Notes: generated by a model not told the origin, from the letters alone. Positions 1-7,250 are shown, numbered from the stretch's first letter. The stretch: DNA of 30,231 bases from JBMYQA01 sp049600855 (GCA_049600855.1 JBMYQA010000042.1:1-30231); one strand, 5' to 3'. Translations and numbers: made by a program.

Positions 1-369
1 TAATTTAGCAGAGATTTCTCCTGATCCTAAAACCTTTACTAAGTCTTTTTTAGACACTAAACCATTCTCTACTAATACTTCGGGGGTAATTGTATCTACA
101 CCCAATTTCTCAGAGAGCTCTTGAAGTTTATATAAGTTAACAGCTTTATAACTTACTCTGAAAGGATTTCTGAATCCAAATTTAGGGATTCTACGCTGCA
201 AAGGCATTTGTCCACCTTCAAAACCTAGCTTTTGGCTGTAACCTGATCTCGATTTAGCACCTTTGTGCCCACGAGTACTTGTACCACCACGGCCTGATCC
301 TTGCCCTCTACCAACTCTTTTTCTGTTTTTCACAGAACCTTCGGCTGGTTTTAATGTATGTAATTTCAT
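1..369 (-). CDS. rplO: 50S ribosomal protein L15, 3' end cut by window edge
   Basis: Large-subunit protein L15, which binds 23S rRNA late in 50S assembly. I translated this from position 369 leftward. The product starts MKLHTLKPAEGSVKNRKRVG and continues with the Gly/Arg-rich segment GRGQGSGRGGTSTRGHKG and then GGQMPLQRRIPKFGF, all hallmarks of L15. There are 123 codons before the window ends. The family is usually about 148-150 residues, so roughly 25 C-terminal residues are missing. It is the last gene of the leftward ribosomal cluster seen here, 50 nt after rpmD. secY would be expected next but lies outside the window. Confidence 0.96.
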   Translation of the reverse strand, partial: MKLHTLKPAEGSVKNRKRVGRGQGSGRGGTSTRGHKGAKSRSGYSQKLGFEGGQMPLQRRIPKFGFRNPFRVSYKAVNLYKLQELSEKLGVDTITPEVLVENGLVSKKDLVKVLGSGEISAKL

Positions 370-419
370 CTTTATATAGCTAAAGCCTGATTAGTCCGAA
401 AAAAATTCCTGCAAATATA

Positions 420-599
420 CTAAAGTTCTTCAACCTCGACAAGGTGTTGTACCTTATTCACCATTCCACGAATTTGCGGGTTAGCTTCTTTTTCCACAAC
501 CCGATTGATTTTACCCAAACCTAACGCCTCAATTGTCTTCTTTTGCCTTTGGGTGGAGCCAATTATACTCCTTACTTGTTTAATTCGAATCTTAGGCAT
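420..599 (-). CDS. rpmD: 50S ribosomal protein L30
   Basis: Small 59-residue ORF, translated by hand. It begins MPKIRIKQVRSIIGSTQRQK and contains TIEALGLGKINR, the L30 signature in which a short lysine-rich stretch precedes ALGL. It ends VEVEEL at a TAG at 420-422. The length matches bacterial L30 (about 58-62). It lies between rpsE (41 nt upstream) and rplO (50 nt downstream), the canonical spc operon slot. It belongs to the 50S subunit and binds 23S rRNA. The ATG at 597-599 is the only start that gives the full domain. Confidence 0.95.
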   Translation of the reverse strand: MPKIRIKQVRSIIGSTQRQKKTIEALGLGKINRVVEKEANPQIRGMVNKVQHLVEVEEL

Positions 600-640
600 G
601 ACTCAATTATATTTTAAGGAGATAGTCGCCTGTGCAACTA

Positions 641-1165
641 TCAACCATTGAACACTTTATCTAAAGAAACTCCTCTTTGTTGAGCGACCATAAACGGGTC
701 ACGCATTTTCAACAAGGCATCGAATGTAGCTTTTACTACATTGTGAGGGTTTGAAGAACCTTTTGACTTTGCCAATACGTCTTTTACTCCAGCTGCCTCT
801 AAAACTGCACGCATCGCACCACCGGCAATTACACCAGTACCAGGAGCAGCAGGCTTTACAAGTACCAAACCTCCTCCATATTTACCCACCATCTCATGAG
901 GAATTGTATTATTTAATACAGGAACTTTAATTAAGTTCTTCTTAGCATCATCAATTCCTTTAGTAATGGCATCAGTAACTTCATTTGCTTTACCTAAACC
1001 ATACCCTACAACGCCACTTCCATTTCCTACTACTACAATTGCAGAGAAACTGAATCGTCTACCACCTTTAACTACTTTGGCAACACGCTTGATAGCAACA
1101 ACCTTCTCCGTCAAATCAATCTCACTTGCCTTCAATTTTCTAATATTTGCTTGACTTTGTTTCAT
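641..1165 (-). CDS. rpsE: 30S ribosomal protein S5
   Basis: S5, a 30S protein near the decoding region and mRNA entry helicase site, involved in translational accuracy. The 174-residue product has the N-terminal double-stranded RNA binding fold (KVVAIKRVAKVVKGGRRFSF, residues about 20-40). It also has the glycine loop GNGSGVVGYGLGKANEV, which is typical of S5, and a C-terminal domain with GVIAGGAMRAVLEAAGVKDV. The length is normal for the family (about 165-175). It starts 20 nt after the rplR stop and sits in the standard order rplR-rpsE-rpmD. Confidence 0.97.
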   Translation of the reverse strand: MKQSQANIRKLKASEIDLTEKVVAIKRVAKVVKGGRRFSFSAIVVVGNGSGVVGYGLGKANEVTDAITKGIDDAKKNLIKVPVLNNTIPHEMVGKYGGGLVLVKPAAPGTGVIAGGAMRAVLEAAGVKDVLAKSKGSSNPHNVVKATFDALLKMRDPFMVAQQRGVSLDKVFNG

Positions 1166-1185
1166 CAGTCCTTTGATTTACAAAC

Positions 1186-1536
1186 TTAAAATTTTAGGCC
1201 TCCTTCACGCGCTCCATCGGCCAAGGCCTTGATCTTGCCATGATAGAGATAGCCATTACGATCAAAAACTACAGAGTCGATACCAGCAGCAATTGCTTTT
1301 TCAGCGACTCGCTTTCCAAGTTGTCCAGCAACTTCTTTATTGACTGATTTTTTCTCAGAAAGCTCCTTAGAGCTTGCGCTCACTATCGTATGCTGCTTAT
1401 TATCGTCAATAAGCTGAACATAAATGGCTGTGTTGCTTCTAAAAACAGTCATTCTAGGTCTTGAAGAAGTACCAGATAATCTACCTCTGATACGCTTCTT
1501 AATTTTTAACCTCCTTAAATCTTTCTTAGTAGCCAT
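1186..1536 (-). CDS. rplR: 50S ribosomal protein L18
   Basis: L18 binds 5S rRNA together with L5 and L25 and helps join it to the 50S central protuberance. The 116-residue product has the basic N-terminus (LRRLKIKKRIRGRLSGT) and the core RPRMTVFRSNTAIYVQLIDD. It ends with VVFDRNGYLYHGKIKALADG and AREGGLKF, the standard L18 C-terminus. It lies 42 nt downstream of rplF and 20 nt upstream of rpsE, the usual spc order. Confidence 0.97.
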   Translation of the reverse strand: MATKKDLRRLKIKKRIRGRLSGTSSRPRMTVFRSNTAIYVQLIDDNKQHTIVSASSKELSEKKSVNKEVAGQLGKRVAEKAIAAGIDSVVFDRNGYLYHGKIKALADGAREGGLKF

Positions 1537-1578
1537 TTCTTTATGTGCTTAATGCTATGGAATAGCCTTTCAATTAAA

Positions 1579-2127
1579 TTATTTGGCAGTTTTACCTGCT
1601 TTTCTTCTGATAACTTCACCCTTGAAGCGAATACCTTTACCTTTGTATGGTTCAACCTTACGCAATGATTTGATTTTCGCGGCCACTTGACCAATCAATT
1701 GCTTGTCAGTCCCTTCTAAAGTAACTAAAGGATTTTGTCCTTTCTTCATCTCAGTTTCCAATTTTAATTCTTCTGGAATCTGAAAATAAATGTTGTGAGA
1801 ATAACCAAGGTTTAATTCTAAAAGGTTGCCTTTATTTGATGCTTTATAACCTACACCAACTAATTCCAACTCTTTTTTATACCCCTCAGAAACACCAATA
1901 ATGGCATTATTCACTAATGAACGGAATAATCCGTGCATTGCTTTGTGTTTTTTCGATTCTGAAGGACGCTCAAGGATTACCTCATTCCCTTCAACTTTCA
2001 CTGAAATATTGTATAATACTTCTTGTGAAAGAGAGCCTTTTGGCCCTTTTGCAGTCAGGGTATTACCTGAAACTTCAACAGTAACACCTGCGGGTACTGC
2101 TATTGGTTTTTTACCAATTCGTGACAT
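1579..2127 (-). CDS. rplF: 50S ribosomal protein L6
   Basis: L6 sits near the factor-binding site of the 50S subunit and helps elongation factors act. The 182-residue product begins MSRIGKKPIAVPAGV, a diagnostic L6 start, and contains the duplicated L6 fold. The C-terminal half carries VTLEGTDKQLIGQVAAKIKS and PYKGKGIRFKGEVIRRKAGK, the conserved rRNA-binding end. The length is usual (about 177-185). It starts 62 nt after the rpsH stop. Confidence 0.97.
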   Translation of the reverse strand: MSRIGKKPIAVPAGVTVEVSGNTLTAKGPKGSLSQEVLYNISVKVEGNEVILERPSESKKHKAMHGLFRSLVNNAIIGVSEGYKKELELVGVGYKASNKGNLLELNLGYSHNIYFQIPEELKLETEMKKGQNPLVTLEGTDKQLIGQVAAKIKSLRKVEPYKGKGIRFKGEVIRRKAGKTAK

Positions 2128-2189
2128 CTTATTAAACTTTATAGGATTACGAGGGAAACCTCCATCTGCATCCTTGATTCACTAATTAA

Positions 2190-2585
2190 TTAATATACGT
2201 AGCAAAGTACTTCGCCACCTACATTTTCCTTTCTAGCTTCTTTATCAGTAATTACACCCTTAGAAGTAGAAAGAATAGCAATGCCCAATCCATTTAGTAC
2301 ACGAGGAAGTTCAGAAGCTTTGGCATATTTTCTTAAGCCTGGCTTACTTACTCTTTCCAAGTGAATCATTGCAGGTGCTTTTGTAGAAGGGTTATATTTC
2401 AAAGCAATTTTAATTGATCCTTGAGCAGTTGTGCTCTCGAACTTATAACCTTGAATGTACCCTTTATCGAATAACACCTTTGTGATTTGCTTCTTAATGT
2501 TTGAAGCGGGCATCTCTACTATCCTATGATTAGCACTGATGGCATTACGTAGCCTAGTCAAGTAATCAGCTATTGGATCTGTCAT
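2190..2585 (-). CDS. rpsH: 30S ribosomal protein S8
   Basis: S8 binds 16S rRNA helix 21 early in 30S assembly. In E. coli it is also the translational repressor of the spc operon. The 131-residue product starts MTDPIADYLTRLRNA and carries RVSKPGLRKYAKASELPRV. It ends GLGIAILSTSKGVITDKEA...GGEVLCYVY, the S8 RNA-binding signature. The 100-nt gap before it (2586-2685) is the longest inside this ribosomal cluster and contains potential hairpins (listed separately), so a regulatory site here is possible but unproven. Confidence 0.97.
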   Translation of the reverse strand: MTDPIADYLTRLRNAISANHRIVEMPASNIKKQITKVLFDKGYIQGYKFESTTAQGSIKIALKYNPSTKAPAMIHLERVSKPGLRKYAKASELPRVLNGLGIAILSTSKGVITDKEARKENVGGEVLCYVY

Positions 2586-2685
2586 TATCTCAATATTTTG
2601 TGCCGACCAGCGGCTGATTCACATCTTTTCGCAATATAACTCCCAGAGAAACATGGATTTTCACCAAGGGCAGGGAGTACTTCTA
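2586..2685 (-). other. Structured rpsN-rpsH spacer
   Basis: This 100-nt non-coding spacer lies in a cluster whose other gaps are at most 62 nt. On the minus strand, ACTCCC and GGGAGT can pair at long range, and GCCG-CTGGT-CGGC can form a tight 4-bp hairpin just before rpsH. The pairing is read directly from the sequence. A role in S8 feedback is inference only, by analogy with spc operon control in E. coli, where the site is elsewhere (near the rplE start). Confidence 0.3.
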
Positions 2686-2955
2686 CTACCAACTTGCTTT
2701 GGTAACCCCCGGAATCTTACCTTGAGACGCTAGTTCTCTGAATGTTACCCTTGAAATCCCAAATCGCCTCATGTAACCTTTAGGACGACCAGTCAATTTG
2801 CAACGGTTGTGCAAACGGACAGGTGAAGCATTTTTGGGCAATTTATCCAAGCCAACATAATCACCAGCTTCTTTCAACTCAGCTCTTTTCTTAGCATATT
2901 TTGCTACAGTACGCTGACGTTTTCTTTCACGGGCTTTTACTGCTTCTCTTGCCAT
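2686..2955 (-). CDS. rpsN: 30S ribosomal protein S14, zinc-free long form
   Basis: S14 belongs to the 30S head near the A and P sites. The 89-residue product starts MAREAVKARERKRQRTVAKY and ends RLHNRCKLTGRPKGYMRRF-GISRVTFRELASQGKIPGVTKASW. It has a single cysteine and no CxxC pairs, so it is the zinc-independent (C-) form of about 89-101 residues, not the 61-residue zinc form. It starts 2 nt after the rplE stop, so it is probably translationally coupled to rplE. Confidence 0.97.
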   Translation of the reverse strand: MAREAVKARERKRQRTVAKYAKKRAELKEAGDYVGLDKLPKNASPVRLHNRCKLTGRPKGYMRRFGISRVTFRELASQGKIPGVTKASW

Positions 2956-2957
2956 AA

Positions 2958-3515
2958 TTATTGATTAGTAGTGTTTCGATTTTTGAAAGGCATACCGAAC
3001 AATTTCAAAAGCTCATATGCTTCTTCATCTGTTGGTGCATTAGTTACGAAGGTGATATCCATTCCTGAGATTTTCTTTACCTTGTCGATTGAAATCTCTG
3101 GGAAGATAATTTGTTCTTTAACACCTAACGTATAATTTCCTCTTCCGTCAAAGCTTTTCTCGCTAATTCCTTTAAAGTCTCTTACACGAGGAAGAGAAAT
3201 ATTGATTAATCTATCGAGGAATTCATACATAATTTCTCCTCGAAGTGTCACTTTTGCTCCGATCGGCATACCTTCTCGAAGTTTAAAGTTTGACACTGAT
3301 TTCTTAGCGATAGTTGCCACAGCCTTCTGACCGGTAATGGTAGTTAATTCATTAACACCAATATCGATAAGCTTCTTATCAGCTACTGCATCTCCGATAC
3401 CTTTGTTCAAAATGATTTTGAGCAACTTAGGCACCTGCATTACTGATTTGTATTGAAATTTCTCCTTCAGTGCAGGAGCGATTTCTTTCTTGTACTGATC
3501 TTTTAATCTAGCCAT
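2958..3515 (-). CDS. rplE: 50S ribosomal protein L5
   Basis: L5 binds 5S rRNA and contacts P-site tRNA from the central protuberance. The 185-residue product contains QVPKLLKIILNKGIGDAV near the N-terminus, LREGMPIGAKVTLRGEIMYEF in the middle, and GMDITFVTNAPTDEEAYELL near the C-terminus, all conserved L5 blocks. Its ATG shares one base with the rplX stop (TGATG), an overlap that favours coupled translation. The length is normal (about 179-187). Confidence 0.97.
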   Translation of the reverse strand: MARLKDQYKKEIAPALKEKFQYKSVMQVPKLLKIILNKGIGDAVADKKLIDIGVNELTTITGQKAVATIAKKSVSNFKLREGMPIGAKVTLRGEIMYEFLDRLINISLPRVRDFKGISEKSFDGRGNYTLGVKEQIIFPEISIDKVKKISGMDITFVTNAPTDEEAYELLKLFGMPFKNRNTTNQ

Positions 3516-3862
3516 CAGTCAATAAACTCATTAGTTTTCTTAGAATATCTTCTCAACTTGCCATTTTCGTCAAGTCTTCTGCCAGTACGAGTAGCTTCAC
3601 CAGTTTTAGGATCAACTAGCATCAAGTTACTCATGTGTATACCAGCTTCTACTCGCTGAATACCACCTTCAGGATTATCGGCACTTGGCTTAACATGCTT
3701 AGTCACCAAATTTACGCCATCTACAATAGCACGATTCTCATTTCTCAACACTTGTTTCACTTCTCCCTCAGAACCTTTATGGTTACCAGCAATTACTCTT
3801 ACCTTATCACCTTTCCTGATATGGAATTTTGAATGCTTCTTTACTTGCTCTTTCTTTTTCAT
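3515..3862 (-). CDS. rplX: 50S ribosomal protein L24
   Basis: L24 is an assembly-initiating 50S protein. I place the start at the ATG at 3860-3862, giving MKKKEQVKKHSKFHIRKGDK (115 residues). An in-frame ATG 33 nt further upstream would overlap the end of rplN and add a non-conserved stretch. The KOW motif is clear in KGDKVRVIAGNHKGSEGEV (about residues 17-35). It is followed by VDGVNLVTKHVKPS and GGIQRVEAGIHMSNLMLVDP, standard L24 blocks. It lies 4 nt after the rplN stop and overlaps rplE by one base. Confidence 0.95.
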   Translation of the reverse strand: MKKKEQVKKHSKFHIRKGDKVRVIAGNHKGSEGEVKQVLRNENRAIVDGVNLVTKHVKPSADNPEGGIQRVEAGIHMSNLMLVDPKTGEATRTGRRLDENGKLRRYSKKTNEFID

Positions 3863-3866
3863 GACA

Positions 3867-4235
3867 TTACAATACTTCTGGAGCCAATGAAACAATTTTC
3901 ATAAACTGCTTTTCTCTCAATTCTCTTGCCACTGGGCCGAAAATACGGGTTCCTCTTGGCTCATTGTTATTATTCAATAAAACAGCCGCATTGTCTTCAA
4001 ATCGAATATAAGAACCGTCTTTTCTTCTCACTTCCTTCTTAGTTCGAACAACAACTGCTTTAGAGATAGTGCCTTTCTTCATATTGCTGGAAGAAAGTGC
4101 TGATTTTACCGTAACAACAATTTTATCACCTAGTGAGGCATATTTTTTACCAGTGCCTCCAAGTACTCGAATACAAAGTACTTCTTTCGCTCCACTGTTG
4201 TCCGCTACATTCAATCTTGATTCTTGCTGTATCAT
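3867..4235 (-). CDS. rplN: 50S ribosomal protein L14
   Basis: L14 lies at the subunit interface and forms intersubunit bridges with 16S rRNA. The 122-residue product starts MIQQESRLNVADNSGAKEVL, a nearly invariant L14 N-terminus. It contains KKGTISKAVVVRTKKEVRRKDGSYIRF and ends FMKIVSLAPEVL, as expected. The length is exactly typical. In E. coli it is the first gene of the spc operon, but here it is only 50 nt downstream of rpsQ, so both segments probably share one transcript. Confidence 0.98.
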   Translation of the reverse strand: MIQQESRLNVADNSGAKEVLCIRVLGGTGKKYASLGDKIVVTVKSALSSSNMKKGTISKAVVVRTKKEVRRKDGSYIRFEDNAAVLLNNNNEPRGTRIFGPVARELREKQFMKIVSLAPEVL

Positions 4236-4285
4236 GTCTTGTTTATGTTTCAGTCTTTAGCAAAGACCCCAAACCACAATCTAAA

Positions 4286-4546
4286 TTACTTAGCCCTTTC
4301 AATGATCTCTACTAATCTCCAACGCTTATTCTTACTAGTAGGGCGGGTTTCCATGATGCGAACGGTATCACCAATATTGCAATCATCGTTCTCATCGTGT
4401 GCCATAAATTTGGTCGTTTTCTTGGTGAACTTTCCATACATCGGATGCTTCACTCTTCTTTCTACAGCGATCACTATTGACTTCTGCATTTTATTGCTCA
4501 CAACCACACCGATTCTCTCCTTTCTTGAATTTCTCTTTTGCTCCAT
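4286..4546 (-). CDS. rpsQ: 30S ribosomal protein S17
   Basis: S17 is an early-binding 16S rRNA protein of the 30S body. The 86-residue OB-fold product contains RIGVVVSNKMQKSIVIAVER and KHPMYGKFTKKTTKFMAHDE, then DTVRIMETRPTSKNKRWRLV, all diagnostic of S17. It lies 8 nt downstream of rpmC and 50 nt upstream of rplN, the canonical end of the S10 operon. Confidence 0.97.
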   Translation of the reverse strand: MEQKRNSRKERIGVVVSNKMQKSIVIAVERRVKHPMYGKFTKKTTKFMAHDENDDCNIGDTVRIMETRPTSKNKRWRLVEIIERAK

Positions 4547-4554
4547 TTCAACAA

Positions 4555-4878
4555 TTATTTGGAATTACCGATGACTTTTTTGATTACCTTCAGTTGCACT
4601 GAAGATGGCAAGTTTGCATTCTCTTGCTTCAAGAATTCTCTTGCATTGTCTTCTGTCAATTCGCCTGAAGCAACTTTTTCGTTCAACACTGCGTAAGTTC
4701 TCGCTTGCAATTCAGTTTTCAATCTTGCGATATCTTTTCTTGCTGCTCTGATTCTCATTGGGTTCTCAATAGGTGAAACCGCATGAGCAAAACGCAAGTT
4801 ACGCAAACTGCTTTCAGCTGAAGCAACTGCATCTTGCAATTCTTCAACACTCATATTTCTCAACTCGGATGCTTTCAT
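4555..4878 (-). CDS. rpmC: 50S ribosomal protein L29 with long C-terminal extension
   Basis: L29 lies at the polypeptide exit tunnel, where trigger factor and SRP dock. Residues 1-60 match the family: MKASELRNMSVEELQDAV, then SLRNLRFAHAVSPIENPMRI and ARKDIARLKTEL. The product is 107 residues long, whereas bacterial L29 is usually 60-75. About 40 extra residues follow the normal end and include ELTEDNAREFLKQENANLP, predicted helical, and a basic tail VIKKVIGNSK. The ORF is intact and rpsQ begins 8 nt later, so the extension is not an accidental readthrough. Its function is unknown. Confidence 0.93.
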   Translation of the reverse strand: MKASELRNMSVEELQDAVASAESSLRNLRFAHAVSPIENPMRIRAARKDIARLKTELQARTYAVLNEKVASGELTEDNAREFLKQENANLPSSVQLKVIKKVIGNSK

Positions 4879-4902
4879 CTGCTATATCTTTAATAAAGAA
4901 GA

Positions 4903-5322
4903 CTACTCCACGTAATCCCTACGTACAACAAATTTTGTCTTTACTGGCATCTTTTGAGCGCCTAATCTCAACGCCTCTTTCGCCAAAGCCATAGGTACAC
5001 CATCCGACTCAAATAAGATAGTTCCAGGTTTAATAGGCGCCACCCAGTACTCTGGAGAACCTTTACCTTTACCCATCCTTACCTCGGCTGGTTTCTTTGT
5101 CACGGGCTTGTCTGGGAAAATTCGAATCCATACTTGACCCTCTCTTTTCATTGCCCTTGTAATGGCGATACGAGCAGCTTCGATTTGCCTAGAAGTGATC
5201 CAACCTTGCTCCAATGATTTGATAGCAAAACTACCAAATGAAATCTGGTGACCCCTCTGAGCAAGACCTCTCACTCTGCCTTTCTGCTTTTTCCTGTATT
5301 TTGTCCTCTTAGGCTGTAACAT
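4903..5322 (-). CDS. rplP: 50S ribosomal protein L16
   Basis: L16 helps shape the A-site tRNA region of the 50S subunit. The 139-residue product begins MLQPKRTKYRKKQKGRVRGL, a diagnostic L16 start. It carries GQVWIRIFPDKPVTKKPAEV, then RMGKGKGSPEYWVAPIKPG and FVVRRDYVE at the end. It is the first gene of this leftward cluster. rpsC, which normally precedes it in the S10 operon, is not upstream. A promoter and structured leader (5323-5499) stand there instead, and the next gene is divergent. Confidence 0.98.
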   Translation of the reverse strand: MLQPKRTKYRKKQKGRVRGLAQRGHQISFGSFAIKSLEQGWITSRQIEAARIAITRAMKREGQVWIRIFPDKPVTKKPAEVRMGKGKGSPEYWVAPIKPGTILFESDGVPMALAKEALRLGAQKMPVKTKFVVRRDYVE

Positions 5323-5463
5323 ACCTGTAGATTTTCAAACTAAGTCCTATATAAAGGTCAAAAACAACCTTTATAAAATTAATATTTAGACCAAAACAAA
5401 ATGTCTTTAACACATTCTGGGACTTATATTTATGTCTCAATAAATACAGTTTCCCGTTCGATG
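5323..5463 (-). promoter_or_regulatory. Structured 5' leader of the rplP operon
   Basis: About 140 nt of AT-rich non-coding RNA would precede rplP if transcription starts just after the -7 box. A perfect 9-bp inverted repeat (5350-5358 with 5367-5375, 8-nt loop) lies 28-53 nt before the rplP start. It is enclosed by a second perfect 7-bp pairing (5341-5347 with 5420-5426). A short CCC/GGG hairpin sits near the predicted 5' end. The nested pairing resembles an autoregulatory leader, but no known L4-type or S8-type site is recognised, and its function is inferred. Confidence 0.45.
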
Positions 5464-5469
5464 GGAGCG

Positions 5470-5499
5470 CAAAGGTAAGAGAGTATTCTTAATAAACAA
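5470..5499 (-). promoter_or_regulatory. Bacteroidota-type promoter for rplP operon
   Basis: On the minus strand TTG (5499-5497) is followed after exactly 19 nt by TACCTTTG (5477-5470). This matches the Bacteroidota sigma-ABfr consensus of a -33 TTTG/TTG and a -7 TAnnTTTG. It lies about 150 nt upstream of rplP and supports independent transcription of the rplP-rplO cluster. Confidence 0.65.
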
Positions 5500-5637
5500 T
5501 GGATTACAGGCTTTTTCTTAAAAAAACCTTAAAAGAAATGTAATGACCTCCCACTATTCTTCCATTCTCCATTTTCAGTTTGCCATTTATTCCTAATAAG
5601 TTGTTTGAATTAGCTGCCTTTTTCTCTTCCATTCTTT

Positions 5638-5645
5638 TATCTTTG
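5638..5645 (+). promoter_or_regulatory. Candidate -7 element for the saccharopine dehydrogenase gene
   Basis: TATCTTTG matches the Bacteroidota -7 consensus TAnnTTTG. No good -33 TTG is seen at 19 nt, and only a weak CTG lies at 21 nt. It would give a leader of about 150 nt before the start at 5803. The rest of 5464-5802 is AT-rich with no convincing ORF. Confidence 0.35.
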
Positions 5646-5802
5646 CCCGATTATTTTCAGATGTGGAATCAATACTCCTTATCAAACAACATGCTGATTT
5701 AGCATTAATAGGGGAAATACACCAACAAAGGCAATAAATTGTATGTGTATTCCTAGTTAAACACCAAAACAACTTCATTCACTTGCTAACAACAAATCAT
5801 TC

Positions 5803-7143
5803 ATGAAAAAGATTGTGATTTTAGGAGCTGGACGCTCTGCGTATTCTTTAATCAACTACCTCATTCAGCATGCTGAAGATCATGCTTGGGAGGTATTAGT
5901 TGGTGATCGAGATTTGGGTTATTTGAATAGTCGCTTTCCTGATCAAGCACGTTTAACCAAATTTGAGTTTGACGTGATGGACACGACACAAGTCAATCAA
6001 GCTGTTCAGCAATCAGATCTTGTGATTTCCATGTTACCCGCTCGCTTTCATCCTCAAGTGGCCGCCCCTTGCTTGGAATTTGGAAAACATTTAGTTACTG
6101 CTTCTTATGTTTCACCAGAAATGCAAGCCATGCATGAAGAGGCCCAACGAAAAGGTTTACTGTTTCTCAATGAGATTGGATTAGATCCAGGTATTGATCA
6201 TTTATCAGCAAAAAAAGTCATTGATGACTTGAAAAATGCTGGAGCAGAACTGATTGGCTTTGAGTCATTCACAGGAGGGTTAGTTGCTCCTGAGTCTGAT
6301 AACAACTGCTGGAACTATAAATTCACTTGGAATCCAAGAAATGTGGTATTGGCAGGTCAAGGCACCGCTTTATTTATGCAGAGTGGACAATACAAGTTCA
6401 TTCCTTACCACCGCTTATTTAGTACAACGAAAGAGATTCAAGTCTCGGGTTATGGGTTATTTGAAGGATATCCGAATCGAGATTCGCTAAAATATCGCGA
6501 AATCTATGGATTAGAAACCATCCCAACCATGCTGCGCGGTACATTAAGGCGACCTGGTTTTTGTAAAAGCTGGGATCACTTCATCCAACTTGGCCTGACG
6601 GATGATTCCTATACTTTAGAGAATTCTGAACGTATGACTTACCGTGAGTTTATTAATTCATTTCTTCCTTTTAATCGTACGGCTACGGTTGAACAAAAAG
6701 TGGCGAAGTTTATTGGCGAGCCCCTTGAGAGTAAAGAGATGGATAAACTGAGGTGGCTCGGCTTCTTTAGCGATGAGGCAATTGGCCTTCCTAAAGCCAC
6801 TCCTGCCCAAGTATTACAGCATATTTTAGAGAAAAAGTGGTCGTTAGATGCTGGAGATAAAGATATGATTGTCATGCAGCATTTGTTCCATTATGTATTA
6901 AATGGCAAAGAACAAAAGTTGACTTCTTCATTGGTAATTATCGGAGATGATGTTCATGATACGGCCATGTCGAAAGGGGTAGGGCTTCCATTAGCGATGG
7001 CGACTAAGCTGATTTTGACCGGGAAAATTCAACTTACAGGAGTGAAACGACCTACAGAGCCCACGATTTATGAGCCGATTCTCAAGGAATTAGCAGAGAT
7101 GGGAATCTGTTTTGAAGAAAAAGGAGAACTGGTAGCTGTATAA
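5803..7143 (+). CDS. Saccharopine dehydrogenase family protein (LYS9-like)
   Basis: Saccharopine dehydrogenase-type oxidoreductase, 446 residues. In lysine catabolism this family oxidises saccharopine to glutamate and alpha-aminoadipate semialdehyde. The N-terminal Rossmann motif is plain: MKKIVILGAGRSAYSLINYL (residues 1-20, GxGxxA type). The conserved block LFLNEIGLDPGIDHLSAKK (about residues 120-140) is a saccharopine dehydrogenase hallmark, and FESFTGGLVAPESDNNCWNY follows. The C-terminal part has GVGLPLAMATKLILTGKIQLTGV, also family-typical. It is transcribed divergently from the ribosomal cluster and no other lysine gene is adjacent. The direction of the reaction in vivo cannot be read from the sequence. 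Confidence 0.88.
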   Translation: MKKIVILGAGRSAYSLINYLIQHAEDHAWEVLVGDRDLGYLNSRFPDQARLTKFEFDVMDTTQVNQAVQQSDLVISMLPARFHPQVAAPCLEFGKHLVTASYVSPEMQAMHEEAQRKGLLFLNEIGLDPGIDHLSAKKVIDDLKNAGAELIGFESFTGGLVAPESDNNCWNYKFTWNPRNVVLAGQGTALFMQSGQYKFIPYHRLFSTTKEIQVSGYGLFEGYPNRDSLKYREIYGLETIPTMLRGTLRRPGFCKSWDHFIQLGLTDDSYTLENSERMTYREFINSFLPFNRTATVEQKVAKFIGEPLESKEMDKLRWLGFFSDEAIGLPKATPAQVLQHILEKKWSLDAGDKDMIVMQHLFHYVLNGKEQKLTSSLVIIGDDVHDTAMSKGVGLPLAMATKLILTGKIQLTGVKRPTEPTIYEPILKELAEMGICFEEKGELVAV

Positions 7144-7180
7144 GCAGGTAAAACAGTATTTTTAGTTTGTTTCTGTCTGG

Positions 7181-7250
7181 AATGTCGGCGAAGTACAATC
7201 ATTGATTAAAATAAAATAGCTATCCGCTATTAAGCTTCTTCGCTGACATT
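7181..7250. repeat. Nested inverted repeat between convergent genes
   Basis: AATGTCGGCGAAG (7181-7193) is matched by CTTCGCTGACATT (7238-7250), a 13-bp inverted repeat with one G-T pair. Inside it a second hairpin forms from AATAGC (7215-7220) and GCTATT (7226-7231). It lies between the convergent ends of the saccharopine dehydrogenase and phosphopantetheinyl transferase genes. It could be a bidirectional transcription barrier, but a clear U-tract is missing. Confidence 0.5.

Noticed and set aside
3863..3895. Upstream ATG extending rplX by 11 residues
   Set aside because: It would overlap rplN, and the extension is not L24-like. The ATG at 3860-3862 gives a normal L24.
5593..5778. Leftward 61-residue ORF in the rplP-saccharopine dehydrogenase gap
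   Set aside because: Composition is low-complexity and Cys/Trp/Ile-rich with no motif. It covers the candidate promoter of the divergent gene.
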